A model generated the notes under the pieces. The model made no database searches. It had not been told where the DNA came from and saw only the letters and a list, made by a program, of their open reading frames with translations. Below, in pieces: positions 1 to 10,956 of a stretch of DNA of 64,000 nucleotides. The DNA comes from Oryzicola mucosus (lineage in GTDB: Bacteria > Pseudomonadota > Alphaproteobacteria > Rhizobiales > Rhizobiaceae). The stretch lies in assembly GCF_014534685.1 (NCBI RefSeq), contig NZ_JACVVX010000001.1, positions 636,501-700,500 of the forward strand, given 5' to 3'. The position numbers were made by a program, and so were the translations under genes. How positions within the stretch are numbered: the first letter of the stretch is position 1; every line of letters starts with the position of its first letter.

Positions 1-587
1 GGTTGCCGTCCTGGCCGTCCGAGGCGAGGCGTCCGGTCTCCAGAGCCTATACGGTTCGCGCGCTCGATGCGGAAGCGGGCTGGATCGATGTCGATTTCGT
101 CATGCATGAGGAGCACGGCGTCGCCTCATCCTGGGCTGTTCATGCCGAGGAAGGGGACACGGTGGGTGTGCTTGGACCGGTCGGGCGACCGCTCAAATCC
201 GCCGACTGGTATGTGCTCGGCGCCGACGAGACCGGTCTTCCAGCTGTCGGGCGACTGCTCGAAAGCCTCTCGCCGGACACCCAGGGCATCGCCTATCTCG
301 AGGTGGAAAATGCCGCCGAGGAACAGGAACTGAAGCGCCCGGACGGATTTGAAATCCGCTGGCTGCACCGCAATGGAGCGCCCACCGACGGCACGACAGG
401 GTTTTCGCACCTTGTCTGCAACCAGCCCTGGCCGGACCGGGACAAGACCTTCGGCTGGTTCGCGGCCGAGGCAAGCGTCGCCAAGAAGGTCCGCGAGCAT
501 TGGCGCGTCACGCGCGGCCTCGGCCGCGACCGTACGCTGGTCGCCGGCTACTGGCAGCGCGACAGCACCGGCTTCATGGCCGGCTGA
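1..587 (+). CDS. Siderophore-interacting protein (ViuB/SIP family), C-terminal part
   Basis: The gene enters from the left edge; the reading frame starts at base 3 and about 194 residues are visible. These proteins are cytoplasmic FAD-containing NAD(P)H-dependent ferric-siderophore reductases that release iron after uptake. The visible part runs from the end of the FAD-binding domain (R-Y-T followed by DVDFVMHEEHG) through the SIP nucleotide domain (ADWYVLGADETGLPAVGRLL) to the family C-terminus with EASVAKKVREHWR and GYWQRDSTG. The N-terminal FAD domain lies outside the window, so its completeness cannot be judged. No siderophore transport gene is visible on this side; context is probably to the left. 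Confidence 0.85.
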   Translation, partial: LPSWPSEARRPVSRAYTVRALDAEAGWIDVDFVMHEEHGVASSWAVHAEEGDTVGVLGPVGRPLKSADWYVLGADETGLPAVGRLLESLSPDTQGIAYLEVENAAEEQELKRPDGFEIRWLHRNGAPTDGTTGFSHLVCNQPWPDRDKTFGWFAAEASVAKKVREHWRVTRGLGRDRTLVAGYWQRDSTGFMAG

Positions 588-659
588 TATCAGCGAAAAA
601 CTCTTGCCTTTCTCGACGCGGGGCGTTCCTGTGTCGCCGAACCAGGTTTGGAGGACAGA

Positions 660-1646
660 ATGTTTCGCTGGGGTGTACTTTCAACCGCAAAAATCGGCCG
701 GGAGCATGTGCTGCCGGCAATAGCGGATTCCGACAATGGCGTGCTCGTCGCCGTGGCTAGCCGCGACATCGCCAAGGCCAAGGCGCTCGCGGCACGGTTC
801 GGCGCGCCGCATACTTTCGGCTCGTATGAAGAGCTTCTGGCTTCCGACACCGTGGATGGCGTCTATATCCCGCTGCCGACCTCCCAGCATCTCGAATGGG
901 CCACAAAGGCTGCCGAAGCCGGCAAACACGTGCTGGTGGAAAAGCCGCTGGCGCTGAAAGCCGACGACATCGCATCTCTGATCGCCGTCCGCGACGCGAA
1001 AAAGGTGCTGGTCAGCGAAGCCTTCATGGTGACCTACCATCCGCAGTGGCTCAAGGTGCGCGAACTGATCGCGTCAGGGGCCATCGGCCGGCTGCGCTAT
1101 GTCCAGGGCGTGTTCAGCTATTACAATGTCGACCCGTCCAACATGCGCAACCAGGTCTCGCTCGGCGGCGGTGCCCTGCCGGATATCGGCGTCTATCCGA
1201 CGGTGACGACACGGTTCGTCACGGCCAAGGAACCCGTCCGGGTGCAGGCGACGGTGGAGCGCGATGCAACCTTCGGCACCGATACCTTTTCGTCGATCCG
1301 GGCCGATTTCGGCGATTTCGAACTGTCCTTCTATCTGTCGACGCAGTTGGCGGCGCGGCAGATCATGGTCTTCCACGGCGACAAGGGCTACATCGAGGTC
1401 GCCTCGCCGTTCAATGCCGGGCTTTACGACCATCACCGCATCGAACTGCACAACCAGAACCACTCCGGCGCTGAGATCTTCCGCTTTCCGGCGACCCAGC
1501 AATACCGGCTCGAAGCCGAGACCTTCGTGCGCGCGGCGCAGGGCGGCGGCGACGAGATCTTTACGCTGGAACAGTCCGTGCTGAACCAGAAGGTGATCGA
1601 CGCGATTTTCCGCGCCGGAGAGACGGATAACTGGGAAGCGGTCTGA
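660..1646 (+). CDS. Gfo/Idh/MocA family NAD(P)-dependent oxidoreductase
   Basis: A 328-residue dehydrogenase of the glucose-fructose oxidoreductase/inositol dehydrogenase family. The N-terminal Rossmann fold starts with GVLSTAKIG, and the family EKP motif (residues 94-96, in LVEKPLALK) marks the catalytic lysine. The C-terminal alpha/beta domain is present in full. The ATG at 660 is preferred over an in-frame TTG at 648 because GGAGG (650-654) lies five bases upstream of the ATG. The substrate is not determinable from sequence; sugars, polyols and dihydrodiols are all used by relatives. It sits alone between the SIP gene and dnaK and is probably not cotranscribed with dnaK, which has its own heat-shock promoter. 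Confidence 0.88.
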   Translation: MFRWGVLSTAKIGREHVLPAIADSDNGVLVAVASRDIAKAKALAARFGAPHTFGSYEELLASDTVDGVYIPLPTSQHLEWATKAAEAGKHVLVEKPLALKADDIASLIAVRDAKKVLVSEAFMVTYHPQWLKVRELIASGAIGRLRYVQGVFSYYNVDPSNMRNQVSLGGGALPDIGVYPTVTTRFVTAKEPVRVQATVERDATFGTDTFSSIRADFGDFELSFYLSTQLAARQIMVFHGDKGYIEVASPFNAGLYDHHRIELHNQNHSGAEIFRFPATQQYRLEAETFVRAAQGGGDEIFTLEQSVLNQKVIDAIFRAGETDNWEAV

Positions 1647-1715
1647 CGCACACCCCAACAGGCATCTCGCCCGCCGCGCCCTCCAAGGATTTGACTCCAA
1701 CCTTGGCGTGAAACG

Positions 1716-1747
1716 CTTGCGCGGCGAAAAGCCTGTTCTTATATACG
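1716..1747 (+). promoter_or_regulatory. Sigma-32 heat-shock promoter of dnaK
   Basis: CTTG at 1716-1719, an 18-base spacer, and CTTATATACG at 1738-1747. This matches every fixed position of the alphaproteobacterial heat-shock consensus CTTG-N17/18-CYTATNTNNG. It lies about 117 bases upstream of the dnaK ATG. No CIRCE inverted repeat is visible, which fits dnaK being under RpoH rather than HrcA control. Confidence 0.8.
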
Positions 1748-1863
1748 CCGCACACCGGAAGGCTTATGGCACACAACCATCCGCCGGCCGGAATTTGTTG
1801 TGACAGGGGCTTTCGTCGGAACGCCGGAACGGGTCCTGAGAGCCTGCTTAGTGGAGAGAACAA

Positions 1864-3780
<1,917 letters not shown>

Positions 3781-3798
3781 TCGTCTGCGCATCAACGG

Positions 3799-3824
3799 AA
3801 AAGCCCGGCTCGCCGGGCTTTTTT
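3799..3824 (+). terminator. Intrinsic terminator after dnaK
   Basis: A perfect 10-bp stem, AAAAGCCCGG (3799-3808) pairing with CCGGGCTTTT (3813-3822), with a CTCG loop and two further T residues. Lying between dnaK and dnaJ, it should make part of dnaK transcription monocistronic, so DnaK can be made in excess of DnaJ. Confidence 0.85.
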
Positions 3825-3966
3825 GCAACCTGGATTTAAAAAGATGCTGCCAAGACCTGTCCCACTCTGGCGCAGGCGGCATCTGGTCACTAAATCGGAT
3901 GGCGGTCGTCTCTCCACCATGGCAAAGCGCCGGGGGCGACAGCCGATATCCGAGCAGCGGGAAACT

Positions 3967-5100
3967 ATGAAAGCTGATTTCTACGAAACGCTGGGCGTCC
4001 AGAAGGGCGCTGACGAGAAAGAGCTCAAGGCAGCCTTTCGCAAGCTCGCCATGCAATACCACCCGGACAAGAACCCCGGCGACAGCACCAGCGAGCACAA
4101 GTTCAAGGAAATCAACGAAGCCTATGAGACGTTGAAGGACCCCAATAAGCGCGCGGCCTATGATCGTTTCGGCCATGCCGCTTTCGAAAATGGCGGCATG
4201 GGCGGCGGCGGCCAGGGGTTCGGCGGCGGCGGTTTCTCCGACATTTTCGAAGACATCTTCGGCGAGATGATGGGCGGTGGCGGACGGCGCCGCTCCTCGG
4301 GCGGGCGCGAACGCGGCGCCGACCTGCGCTACAATATGGAAATCACGCTGGAGGAAGCCTTCCAGGGCAAAACCGCGCAGATCCGCGTGCCGATGTCGAT
4401 CGCCTGCAGCGACTGTTCCGGCAGCGGCGCCAAGCCCGGCACCCAGCCTGTGACCTGCAGCATGTGCGCCGGCCACGGCAAGGTGCGTGCCAGCCAGGGC
4501 TTCTTTTCCATCGAGCGGACCTGTCCGCAATGCCAGGGCCGCGGCCAGACCATAAAGGACCCCTGCCCGAAATGCGCCGGCCAGGGCCGCATCACCGAGG
4601 AGCGCTCGCTTTCGGTCAACATCCCCTCGGGCATCGAGGACGGCACGCGCATCCGGCTGGCCAATGAAGGCGAAGCGGGCCTGCGCGGCGGACCCTCGGG
4701 CGACCTCTACATTTTCCTGTCGGTCAAGCCGCACGAGTTCTTCCAGCGCGACGGCGCCGACCTTTATTGCAAGGTGCCGATCTCGATGACAACAGCTGCC
4801 CTTGGCGGCTCGTTCGAGGTGACGACGCTGGATGGCACGCAGACCCGCGTAAAGGTCACCGAAGGCACCCAGAACGGCCGCCAGTTCCGCATGAAGGGCA
4901 AGGGCATGCCGGTGCTGCGCCAATCCCAGTTCGGCGACCTCTACATCCAGACCGCGGTGGAGACGCCGCAAAACCTGACACGGCGCCAGCGCGAGCTTCT
5001 CGAAGAGTTCGAGCAGCTCTCCTCCAAGGAGAATTCTCCGCAGTCCAGCGGCTTCTTCGCGCGGATGAAGGACTTCTTCGACTCCTTCGGCGAGCGGTGA
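3967..5100 (+). CDS. dnaJ: Chaperone DnaJ (Hsp40)
   Basis: A 377-residue class I J-protein that delivers substrates to DnaK and stimulates its ATPase. The J domain begins [11 protein letters not shown] and has the HPD tripeptide at residues 32-34. It is followed by a Gly/Phe-rich stretch and a zinc domain with all four CxxCxGxG repeats ([32 protein letters not shown]), then the C-terminal substrate-binding domains. The frame is open upstream of 3967, but the J domain begins at this ATG and the length fits the family (376 in E. coli). Expression comes from readthrough of the dnaK terminator or from a promoter in the 140 bases between terminator and start. Confidence 0.98.
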   Translation: MKADFYETLGVQKGADEKELKAAFRKLAMQYHPDKNPGDSTSEHKFKEINEAYETLKDPNKRAAYDRFGHAAFENGGMGGGGQGFGGGGFSDIFEDIFGEMMGGGGRRRSSGGRERGADLRYNMEITLEEAFQGKTAQIRVPMSIACSDCSGSGAKPGTQPVTCSMCAGHGKVRASQGFFSIERTCPQCQGRGQTIKDPCPKCAGQGRITEERSLSVNIPSGIEDGTRIRLANEGEAGLRGGPSGDLYIFLSVKPHEFFQRDGADLYCKVPISMTTAALGGSFEVTTLDGTQTRVKVTEGTQNGRQFRMKGKGMPVLRQSQFGDLYIQTAVETPQNLTRRQRELLEEFEQLSSKENSPQSSGFFARMKDFFDSFGER

Positions 5101-5199
5101 CCGCGTATCCGTCGGTAATCTGCCGCAGCGTCAGCTCGACGCTTGCCATGACCGGGGATGGTGCTATTGATCCTCCGGGGGCCACGAGGAGAGAGATAT

Positions 5200-5811
5200 A
5201 TGGCGCGTGAATCCGGGCTGCGGAAGTCGCTGGCGGCAAAGTTCGACGACGAGGTTCGCTTCTTCAAGGGCTGGATGGACAAGCCGAAAGCCGTTGGCTC
5301 CATCATTCCCACAAGCTCCGTGACGGCCAAGCGCATGGCCTCGGCGGTCAACCCCCAATCCGGCCTTCCGGTTCTGGAACTCGGACCCGGCACCGGCGTC
5401 ATCACCAAGGCGATCCTCGCCCGTGGCGTGAAGCCCGAAAACCTCTATGCGGTCGAATATTCCCACGATTTCGTCCAACACCTTCATCGGCTGTATCCGA
5501 AGGTCAACATCATCCAGGGCGATGCCTTCAATCTCGACAAGACGCTCGGCGCCTTGAACAACCAGCAGTTCGATTCCGTCATCTCCGGCGTGCCGCTGCT
5601 GAACTTCCCGGTCCAGACGCGTGTCGCCTATCTCGAGAGCATTCTCAAACGCATCCCCGCCGGCCGGCCCGTGGTGCAGATCACCTATGGTCCGAAATCG
5701 CCGGTGCCGCCCGGCTTGGGCGCTTATTCGGTCGAGCATTTCGACTTCGTGCTGCGCAACATTCCGCCTGCCCAGCTCTGGGTCTACCGCTCGCGTCCGC
5801 GCCACAGCTGA
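5200..5811 (+). CDS. pmtA: Phosphatidylethanolamine/phospholipid N-methyltransferase PmtA
   Basis: A 203-residue S-adenosylmethionine-dependent methyltransferase of the short rhizobial PmtA type, which converts phosphatidylethanolamine stepwise to phosphatidylcholine at the membrane. The SAM-binding motif I is VLELGPGTGVITKAIL (from residue 58), preceded by the family stretch AVGSIIPTSSVTAKRMAS. The protein lacks membrane segments, as expected for this peripheral enzyme. The ATG at 5200 has GAGGAGAG upstream. Placement directly after dnaJ is a known rhizobial arrangement. The main alternative would be a related rRNA-adenine-dimethylase-like fold, which the N-terminal PmtA signature argues against. 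Confidence 0.9.
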   Translation: MARESGLRKSLAAKFDDEVRFFKGWMDKPKAVGSIIPTSSVTAKRMASAVNPQSGLPVLELGPGTGVITKAILARGVKPENLYAVEYSHDFVQHLHRLYPKVNIIQGDAFNLDKTLGALNNQQFDSVISGVPLLNFPVQTRVAYLESILKRIPAGRPVVQITYGPKSPVPPGLGAYSVEHFDFVLRNIPPAQLWVYRSRPRHS

Positions 5812-5845
5812 AGCGCTTAAGTTCTTCCGACGAAAAGGCGCCCCG

Positions 5846-6442
5846 ATGCGTGTCACTCCCCGAATTCTCGTCTTCGCCGGCTCTTTGCGCACGGGCGCCT
5901 ATTCCGGCAAAACCGCTGACATCGCGCAGAAAGTGCTCGCCCAGAACGGCGCGGAGGTGACCCGCATATCGCTCGGCGACTATCCCCTGCCGCTGGTCGA
6001 CCAGGATCTGGAAAAGGAAAAGGGCGTGCCCGCGAATGCGGTCAAGCTCGCCCGCATCTTCACCGACCATGACGGCATCGTCATCTGCACGCCCGAATAT
6101 AACGGCTCGATTCCGCCGCTGGTGAAAAACACCATCGATTGGGTGAGCCGGGCGCACAGCGACAAAACGGGCAAGCTCAAGCCCTATTCCGACAAGCCGA
6201 TGGCGATCTGCTCGTCGTCCGACGGCCATTTCGCAGGCATCCGCAGCGCCAGCCATCTGCGCGCGGTTCTCGCCCATATCCAGGCCGATGTGATTGCGCC
6301 GCAGGTGTCCGTGCCGAGCGCCGGCGAGGCTTTCGACGAAGGCGGCAATTTCAAGGAAGAGCGCCTGCGCAAATCCATGGACCGCCTGGCCAAGGCCCTG
6401 ATCGAGCGGGCTTCAATGATGTCGATGAGGACTGAAGCATGA
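5846..6442 (+). CDS. NADPH-dependent FMN reductase family protein
   Basis: A 198-residue flavodoxin-like reductase related to chromate reductase/quinone reductase (ChrR, YieF, ArsH-like). The N-terminal FMN phosphate loop is [13 protein letters not shown], and the isoalloxazine-binding segment is [17 protein letters not shown], highly typical of this family. Likely substrates are quinones or other electrophiles; the physiological acceptor cannot be read from sequence. It begins 34 bases after pmtA, and its stop overlaps the start of pyrF in an ATGA arrangement, implying cotranscription and translational coupling with pyrF. Confidence 0.88.
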   Translation: MRVTPRILVFAGSLRTGAYSGKTADIAQKVLAQNGAEVTRISLGDYPLPLVDQDLEKEKGVPANAVKLARIFTDHDGIVICTPEYNGSIPPLVKNTIDWVSRAHSDKTGKLKPYSDKPMAICSSSDGHFAGIRSASHLRAVLAHIQADVIAPQVSVPSAGEAFDEGGNFKEERLRKSMDRLAKALIERASMMSMRTEA

Positions 6443-7140
6443 TCGTCCCTGCCTCCATGAGCGACCGCCTCATCGTCGGGCTCGACGTGCCCACCGTGAA
6501 AGAGGCGGAAGCGGTGGTTCGCGAGCTGGACGGCGTCGCCACCTTCTACAAGATCGGTTATCAGCTCGCCTTCGCCGGCGGGCTGGACTTCGCCCGCGAG
6601 CTTGCGCAGGCCGGCACCAAGGTCTTCCTCGACATGAAGCTGCTCGACATCAACAACACGGTGGCCAAGGGCGTGGAGAACATCGTCAAGATGGGCGTGA
6701 CCATGCTGACGCTGCATGCCTATCCGAATGCGATGAAAGCCGGCGTCGAGGCTGCGCGCGGCAGCGAACTGTGCCTGCTTGGGGTGACCGTCCTGACCTC
6801 GATGGACGAAACCGACATGACAGCGGCGGGCTATGAGTACGATCCGCACACGCTGGTGCTGCGGCGCTCGGAGCAGGCGCTTACGGCGGGGATGGGCGGC
6901 ATCGTCTGCTCGGCAAGCGAAGCCGCGGCCGTGCGCAAGATCGTCGGACAGGACATTGCGGTGGTCACGCCTGGCATAAGGCCAGCGGGCGCAGACCATG
7001 GAGACCAGAAGCGTGTGGTGACGCCTTCAGAGGCGCTGCGCAACGGGTCCAGCCATCTCGTCGTCGCTCGTCCCATCGTCGGCGCGGTTGACAGGCGAGC
7101 GGCGGCGCAAGCTATCCTGCGCGAAATGGAAGCCGCCTAA
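6439..7140 (+). CDS. pyrF: Orotidine 5'-phosphate decarboxylase
   Basis: Catalyses the last step of de novo UMP synthesis (OMP to UMP). The catalytic Lys-Asp array is visible in [13 protein letters not shown], the phosphate-binding end in VTPGIRPAG, and the N-terminal strand in IVGLDVP. The length is 233 residues from the ATG at 6439, which overlaps the preceding stop codon. A second in-frame ATG at 6457 ([10 protein letters not shown]) would give 227 residues and is equally compatible with the family. It forms a unit with the upstream FMN reductase and the downstream DUF1330 gene 23 bases away. Confidence 0.97.
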   Translation: MIVPASMSDRLIVGLDVPTVKEAEAVVRELDGVATFYKIGYQLAFAGGLDFARELAQAGTKVFLDMKLLDINNTVAKGVENIVKMGVTMLTLHAYPNAMKAGVEAARGSELCLLGVTVLTSMDETDMTAAGYEYDPHTLVLRRSEQALTAGMGGIVCSASEAAAVRKIVGQDIAVVTPGIRPAGADHGDQKRVVTPSEALRNGSSHLVVARPIVGAVDRRAAAQAILREMEAA

Positions 7141-7163
7141 GGGCACATCAGGAGGATACCACC

Positions 7164-7451
7164 ATGACCAAGGCATATTGGATCGCCCGCGTCGACGTCC
7201 GCGACCCGGAAGGCTACAAGGGCTATGTCGAGGCGGCGAAACCGGCTTTCGAGCGCTACGGCGCCAAATTCATCGCGCGCGGCGGTGCGCATGAGGCAGC
7301 GGAAGGCGCAGGGCGGGCGCGCAACGTCATCATCGAGTTCGCCTCGATGCAGGACGCGCATGATTGCTACCATTCCGCCGAATACCAGCATGCCAAGTCG
7401 ATCCGGCAGAAATTCGCCGAAGGTGAGATCGTGCTGGTCGAAGGCGTCTGA
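7164..7451 (+). CDS. DUF1330 family protein
   Basis: A 95-residue protein of the DUF1330 family, with a dimeric alpha/beta-barrel (ferredoxin-like) fold. Family features seen are the start YWIARVDVRDPEGYKGY, the central ARGG, and the end with AEYQHAKSIRQKFAEGEIVLVEGV-type sequence. Function is unknown; no catalytic residues have been agreed for the family. An ideal ribosome-binding site (AGGAGG, 8 bases upstream) precedes the ATG. It follows pyrF closely, as in many rhizobia, and is probably the last gene of the pmtA-pyrF transcript. Confidence 0.88.
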   Translation: MTKAYWIARVDVRDPEGYKGYVEAAKPAFERYGAKFIARGGAHEAAEGAGRARNVIIEFASMQDAHDCYHSAEYQHAKSIRQKFAEGEIVLVEGV

Positions 7452-7666
7452 CCGGCGGTCGGCTGCCTAACGCGGCACGGCCGGGGCGTGTGCCTGCGCA
7501 TCCGGTGATGTGCAAACAGTCCAATATTTTCAAAGATTGCAGAGAAAGAAGAAGCCGTTTGCCCGTTGCGGGCATATTGCGTTGCAACAAATCTCTGATA
7601 CCTTCGTTTACCCCCGGTACTATAGGGTGGACCCCGTTCCTGTGGAACGGAAGAAGGGACCAATAG

Positions 7667-8953
7667 ATGTTCTATCAGTTTTATGAAATGAGCCACGCCG
7701 CGCTTCAGCCGGCGCGGGCCTATGCCGACGCCGTCAAGCTGTTCTATTCAAACCCCCTCAATCCATTTTCGCATCTTCCCTTCGGGCGATCCGTCGCCGC
7801 CGCCGCCGAATTGTTCGAGCGCACCACGCGCCGTTACGGCAAGCCGGCCTTCGGCCTTACAAAAACGGCCCTCGATTTCCACACATCAGTCGATGTCACC
7901 GAGAAAATCGTCTGGTCGCGACCCTTCTGCCAGCTCATTCACTTCAAGCGCGATCTGCCCGCGGCACGCCGCGCAGATCCTAAGCTTTTGATCGTGGCGC
8001 CGATGTCCGGCCATTATGCAACGCTGCTGCGCGGCACGGTGGAAGCCATGCTGCCCCATGCCGAGGTCTACATCACGGACTGGACCGATGCGCGCATGGT
8101 GCCGCTGACCGAAGGCCGTTTCGATCTCGACGACTATATCGACTATGTCATCGATATGCTTCATACGCTCGGCCCGGACACCCATGTCATGGGCGTCTGC
8201 CAGCCCTCCGTGCCCGTACTGGCCGCTGCCGCCATCATGGAAGAGCGCGGCGACCGCTTCGCGCCGGCCTCGATGACGCTGATGGGCGGGCCGATCGATA
8301 CCCGCCGAAACCCAACCGCCGTCAACAAGCTGGCCGAGGAAAAGGGCATCGACTGGTTCCGCGACAATGCCATTATGCAGGTGCCATGGCCCGAACCCGG
8401 CTTCATGCGCGAGGTCTATCCGGGCTTCCTGCAGCTTTCCGGCTTCATGAGCATGAATCTCGACCGGCATATCACGGCGCACAAGGAATTCTTCGTGCAT
8501 CTGGTGAAGGACGATGGCGACGGCGCCGATAAACACCGCGATTTCTATGACGAGTATCTCGCCGTCATGGACCTGACCGCCGAGTTCTATCTACAGACGG
8601 TCGACACCGTCTTCGTCAAGCATTTGCTGCCCAAAGGAGAGATGAAGCATCGCGGGGCGCTGGTGGATTGCTCGGCGATCCGCAAGACGGCGCTGCTGAC
8701 CATCGAAGGCGAGAATGACGACATCTCCGGCCTCGGCCAGACACAGGCCGCGCACGATCTGTGCAACAACATTCCGGCGGAGAAGAAGGCACACTACATG
8801 CAGCCGAAGGTCGGCCATTACGGTGTCTTCAACGGCTCGCGCTTCCGCTCGGAGATCGTCCCGCGCATCGTCGACTTCATTGCGTCCAACCGCCAGCGCG
8901 AAACAACAGCGCCCTCGAAGCCAAGGCTGGTTCGGTCGCGCAAAGCAAGCTGA
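7667..8953 (+). CDS. phaZ: Intracellular polyhydroxybutyrate/polyhydroxyalkanoate depolymerase
   Basis: A 428-residue cytoplasmic PhaZ that mobilises native PHB granules. There is no signal peptide. The protein opens with the family sequence MFYQFYEMSHAAL, and the lipase-like box carries a cysteine nucleophile (C178 in GVCQPSVPV), as in the Ralstonia-type intracellular enzymes rather than the serine of secreted depolymerases. The C-terminal region holds GENDDISGLGQT and KVGHYGVFNGSRFR, expected around the catalytic Asp and His. It has its own transcription unit, with 215 bases upstream and a strong terminator downstream. PHA synthase genes are not in the window. Confidence 0.93.
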   Translation: MFYQFYEMSHAALQPARAYADAVKLFYSNPLNPFSHLPFGRSVAAAAELFERTTRRYGKPAFGLTKTALDFHTSVDVTEKIVWSRPFCQLIHFKRDLPAARRADPKLLIVAPMSGHYATLLRGTVEAMLPHAEVYITDWTDARMVPLTEGRFDLDDYIDYVIDMLHTLGPDTHVMGVCQPSVPVLAAAAIMEERGDRFAPASMTLMGGPIDTRRNPTAVNKLAEEKGIDWFRDNAIMQVPWPEPGFMREVYPGFLQLSGFMSMNLDRHITAHKEFFVHLVKDDGDGADKHRDFYDEYLAVMDLTAEFYLQTVDTVFVKHLLPKGEMKHRGALVDCSAIRKTALLTIEGENDDISGLGQTQAAHDLCNNIPAEKKAHYMQPKVGHYGVFNGSRFRSEIVPRIVDFIASNRQRETTAPSKPRLVRSRKAS

Positions 8954-8976
8954 GCGACCAAGTTCGCTCAGAATCG

Positions 8977-9010
8977 CCCCGTCCTTCGATGCGAAGGGCG
9001 GGGTTTTATT
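8977..9010 (+). terminator. Intrinsic terminator after phaZ
   Basis: A 12-bp stem, CCCCGTCCTTCG (8977-8988) with CGAAGGGCGGGG (8992-9003) and one G-T wobble. The loop is three bases and the tail is TTTTATT. It overlaps the stop codon of the convergent pncA gene. It lacks a T-run on the opposite strand, so it looks directional. Confidence 0.8.
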
Positions 9011-9608
9011 CGACGAGCTTCACGCCGGCATCCCGCATCGCCACCATCATCGCCGCCATGGAACCGTTAAGGTCGATGCCACGGCAGGCTTCGAGCAATA
9101 CGGTGGTGTCGAAGCCATGGCCCACCGCATCCAGGGCGGAATAGGCCACGCAATAATCCGTCGCCAGCCCGACAAGCACGACCTTGCCAATGCCGCGCTC
9201 GCGCAGATAGCCGGCGAGACCGGTCGGCGTGGTGCGGTCGTTTTCGTAGAAGGCGGAATAGCTGTCGATCGCAGGATCGAATCCCTTGCGGACGATCAGC
9301 TCCGTCTTGGTCCAGACAAGCCCCGGATGGAATTCCGCGCCCCACGCGCCCTGAATGCAATGGTCGGGCCACAGAACCTGCTCGCCATAGGGCATCATCA
9401 CGGTCTCGAAGGGCTGTTTGCCGGCATGGTACGAAGCGAAGCTTGAGTGGCCCGCGGGGTGCCAGTCCTGCGTCAGCACGACATGGTCGGAGGAAGCGAT
9501 CAATCGGTTGACGATGGGCACGATCTCATCACCGCCGGCAACGGCGAGCGCGCCTCCGGGGCAAAAATCGTTCTGCACATCAATGACGACCAGGGCTTCC
9601 GCGTTCAA
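9006..9608 (-). CDS. pncA: Nicotinamidase
   Basis: A 200-residue isochorismatase-fold amidase converting nicotinamide to nicotinate for NAD salvage. The catalytic triad is visible: Asp in VIDVQNDFCPGGAL, Lys in IVRKGFDPAID, and Cys in LATDYCVAYSALDA. The metal site lies in DWHPAGHSSF. The frame extends upstream, but the start is placed at a TTG (9606-9608) because AAGGA lies seven bases before it and family members begin just ahead of the first strand; the extension has no family resemblance. It is divergent from the heme oxygenase gene, with 213 bases between. Confidence 0.92.
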   Translation of the reverse strand: MNAEALVVIDVQNDFCPGGALAVAGGDEIVPIVNRLIASSDHVVLTQDWHPAGHSSFASYHAGKQPFETVMMPYGEQVLWPDHCIQGAWGAEFHPGLVWTKTELIVRKGFDPAIDSYSAFYENDRTTPTGLAGYLRERGIGKVVLVGLATDYCVAYSALDAVGHGFDTTVLLEACRGIDLNGSMAAMMVAMRDAGVKLVE

Positions 9609-9821
9609 GGCATTGTCCTTTTTCAAACCACGGCGATCTTTGCCCCTTCCGGCAGACGGGATCAAGCACTTCGCCGGATCAAACTGGCGCCATACTTGAG
9701 CGTGAAGGAAGACTTTCTTCACCGATGCCTCATTTCGGCGTTGTGGTGTGCTCCAATCGGTAATAAAGCGCCTTTCAGGCTTGCCGCGCGAGGCTGGTCA
9801 AAACGAGCAGACGGGCAGCGC

Positions 9822-10421
9822 ATGAACAGCATCGCAGACATTGAACACCCCATCGAGACGAGCCGCTGGAAAGTGCTCAAGGCCCGCACGGCACCGACAC
9901 ATGAGCGGCTGGACAAGCGCATCATGGCAGGCAATCCGTTCGCCGACCGCGCCCGCTATGGCATGTTCGTGACCGTGCAGTACCGCTTCCACCGCGACAT
10001 CGACGCGCTGTATTCCAATCCTGAACTCGACCGCCTGCTGCCGGATCTGGCAGGTCGCCGCCGCCTGGGACTGATCGAGCAGGATCTGGCCGATCTCGGC
10101 CTTGCCATTCCGCAGGCCGGCGCGGCTGCGTTCGGCACCGAAGCCGATATTCCCGCCGCGCTGGGTTGGCTCTATGTGGCGGAAGGCTCCAACCTGGGTG
10201 CGGCCTTCCTGCTCAAGGAAGCCGCGAAGCTCGGTCTCTCCGAGACTTTCGGGGCGCGCCACCTCGCCGGCGCACCGGAAGGGCGCGGCCTGCACTGGCG
10301 TACCTTCACCGCTGCGCTCGACGCGCTTGAACTCGATGCCGCGGAAGAGCAAAAGGTGGTGGAGGGCGGAGACGCCGCATTCCGCCGCGTGCATGACCTC
10401 GTGGCGGACATCTTTGGATGA
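9822..10421 (+). CDS. Biliverdin-producing heme oxygenase
   Basis: A 199-residue heme oxygenase fold protein. The proximal heme ligand is expected at H27 in the helix THERLDKRI, and the distal helix is GWLYVAEGSNLGAAFL, where the glycines bend over the heme. It should cleave heme to biliverdin, CO and iron in the cytoplasm. The ATG at 9822 starts the recognisable domain. A longer in-frame extension reaches across the pncA promoter region and has no homology character, so it was rejected. Neither a bacteriophytochrome nor a heme transporter is adjacent, so whether it supplies biliverdin as a chromophore or iron from heme is open. Confidence 0.88.
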   Translation: MNSIADIEHPIETSRWKVLKARTAPTHERLDKRIMAGNPFADRARYGMFVTVQYRFHRDIDALYSNPELDRLLPDLAGRRRLGLIEQDLADLGLAIPQAGAAAFGTEADIPAALGWLYVAEGSNLGAAFLLKEAAKLGLSETFGARHLAGAPEGRGLHWRTFTAALDALELDAAEEQKVVEGGDAAFRRVHDLVADIFG

Positions 10422-10474
10422 AAGGGTTTGGACCGGGCAGACGGTGAAGCTGTCATCCGGCCGATCGCGCGACA

Positions 10475-10867
10475 ATGCTGAGACGTTCCGGATATCTCGT
10501 TCTCGGCTTCCTTATGCTCGCGCTGGGCGTCATCGGCGCAGTCCTGCCCGTGATGCCGACGACAATTTTCCTGATCCTGGCCGCGTGGTTCTTCGGCCGC
10601 TCGTCGCCTCGGCTCGAAGCCTGGCTTCTCAACCACCGCCGCTTCGGACCCTCTCTGCGCGCCTGGCGGGAAGAAGGCGCCATACCGCGCCGGGCCAAGC
10701 TGCTCGCCTGCCTGGGCATGGCGTCGGGCTATGGGATCTTCTTCATCACGGTGCAGCCAGGCCTCTGGCTGGCATTGGGCGTGGCCGTCTTCATGCTCGG
10801 CAGCGCCTTCTATGTGACGACGCGTCCGGAACCGTCCGCCCAAGCGGATAAAGTCCCCCGCCAATAG
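10475..10867 (+). CDS. YbaN family (DUF454) inner-membrane protein
   Basis: A 130-residue membrane protein. The DUF454 signature is clear: a first membrane helix, GVIGAVLPVMPTTIFLI, then FGRSSPRLEAWLLNHRRFG, LRAWREEGAIPRRAK, and two more hydrophobic helices. Function is unknown; E. coli YbaN is the reference member. It starts 53 bases after the heme oxygenase on the same strand, so the two are probably cotranscribed. No strong Shine-Dalgarno sequence precedes the ATG at 10475. Confidence 0.85.
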   Translation: MLRRSGYLVLGFLMLALGVIGAVLPVMPTTIFLILAAWFFGRSSPRLEAWLLNHRRFGPSLRAWREEGAIPRRAKLLACLGMASGYGIFFITVQPGLWLALGVAVFMLGSAFYVTTRPEPSAQADKVPRQ

Positions 10868-10956
10868 CGCCGGGCCGATGGCGCTGTCGGTCAAATCGGT
10901 TAAAGTGCCGGCACCCGGCTTCGATAGCTGGAAAGAAAGATTTTGGAGGCACGACG

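Noticed and set aside
1647-1863. CIRCE element at dnaK
   Set aside because: No TTAGCACTC-N9-GAGTGCTAA-like repeat is present; the sigma-32 promoter accounts for heat control.
7581-7588. GTTGCAAC palindrome upstream of phaZ as a PhaR operator
   Set aside because: Eight bases only, and it does not match the CTGC-N-GCAG type sites described for PhaR; chance occurrence cannot be excluded.
9447-9821. In-frame N-terminal extension of the heme oxygenase
   Set aside because: It runs antisense through pncA and its promoter and has no heme oxygenase similarity; the domain begins at the ATG at 9822.
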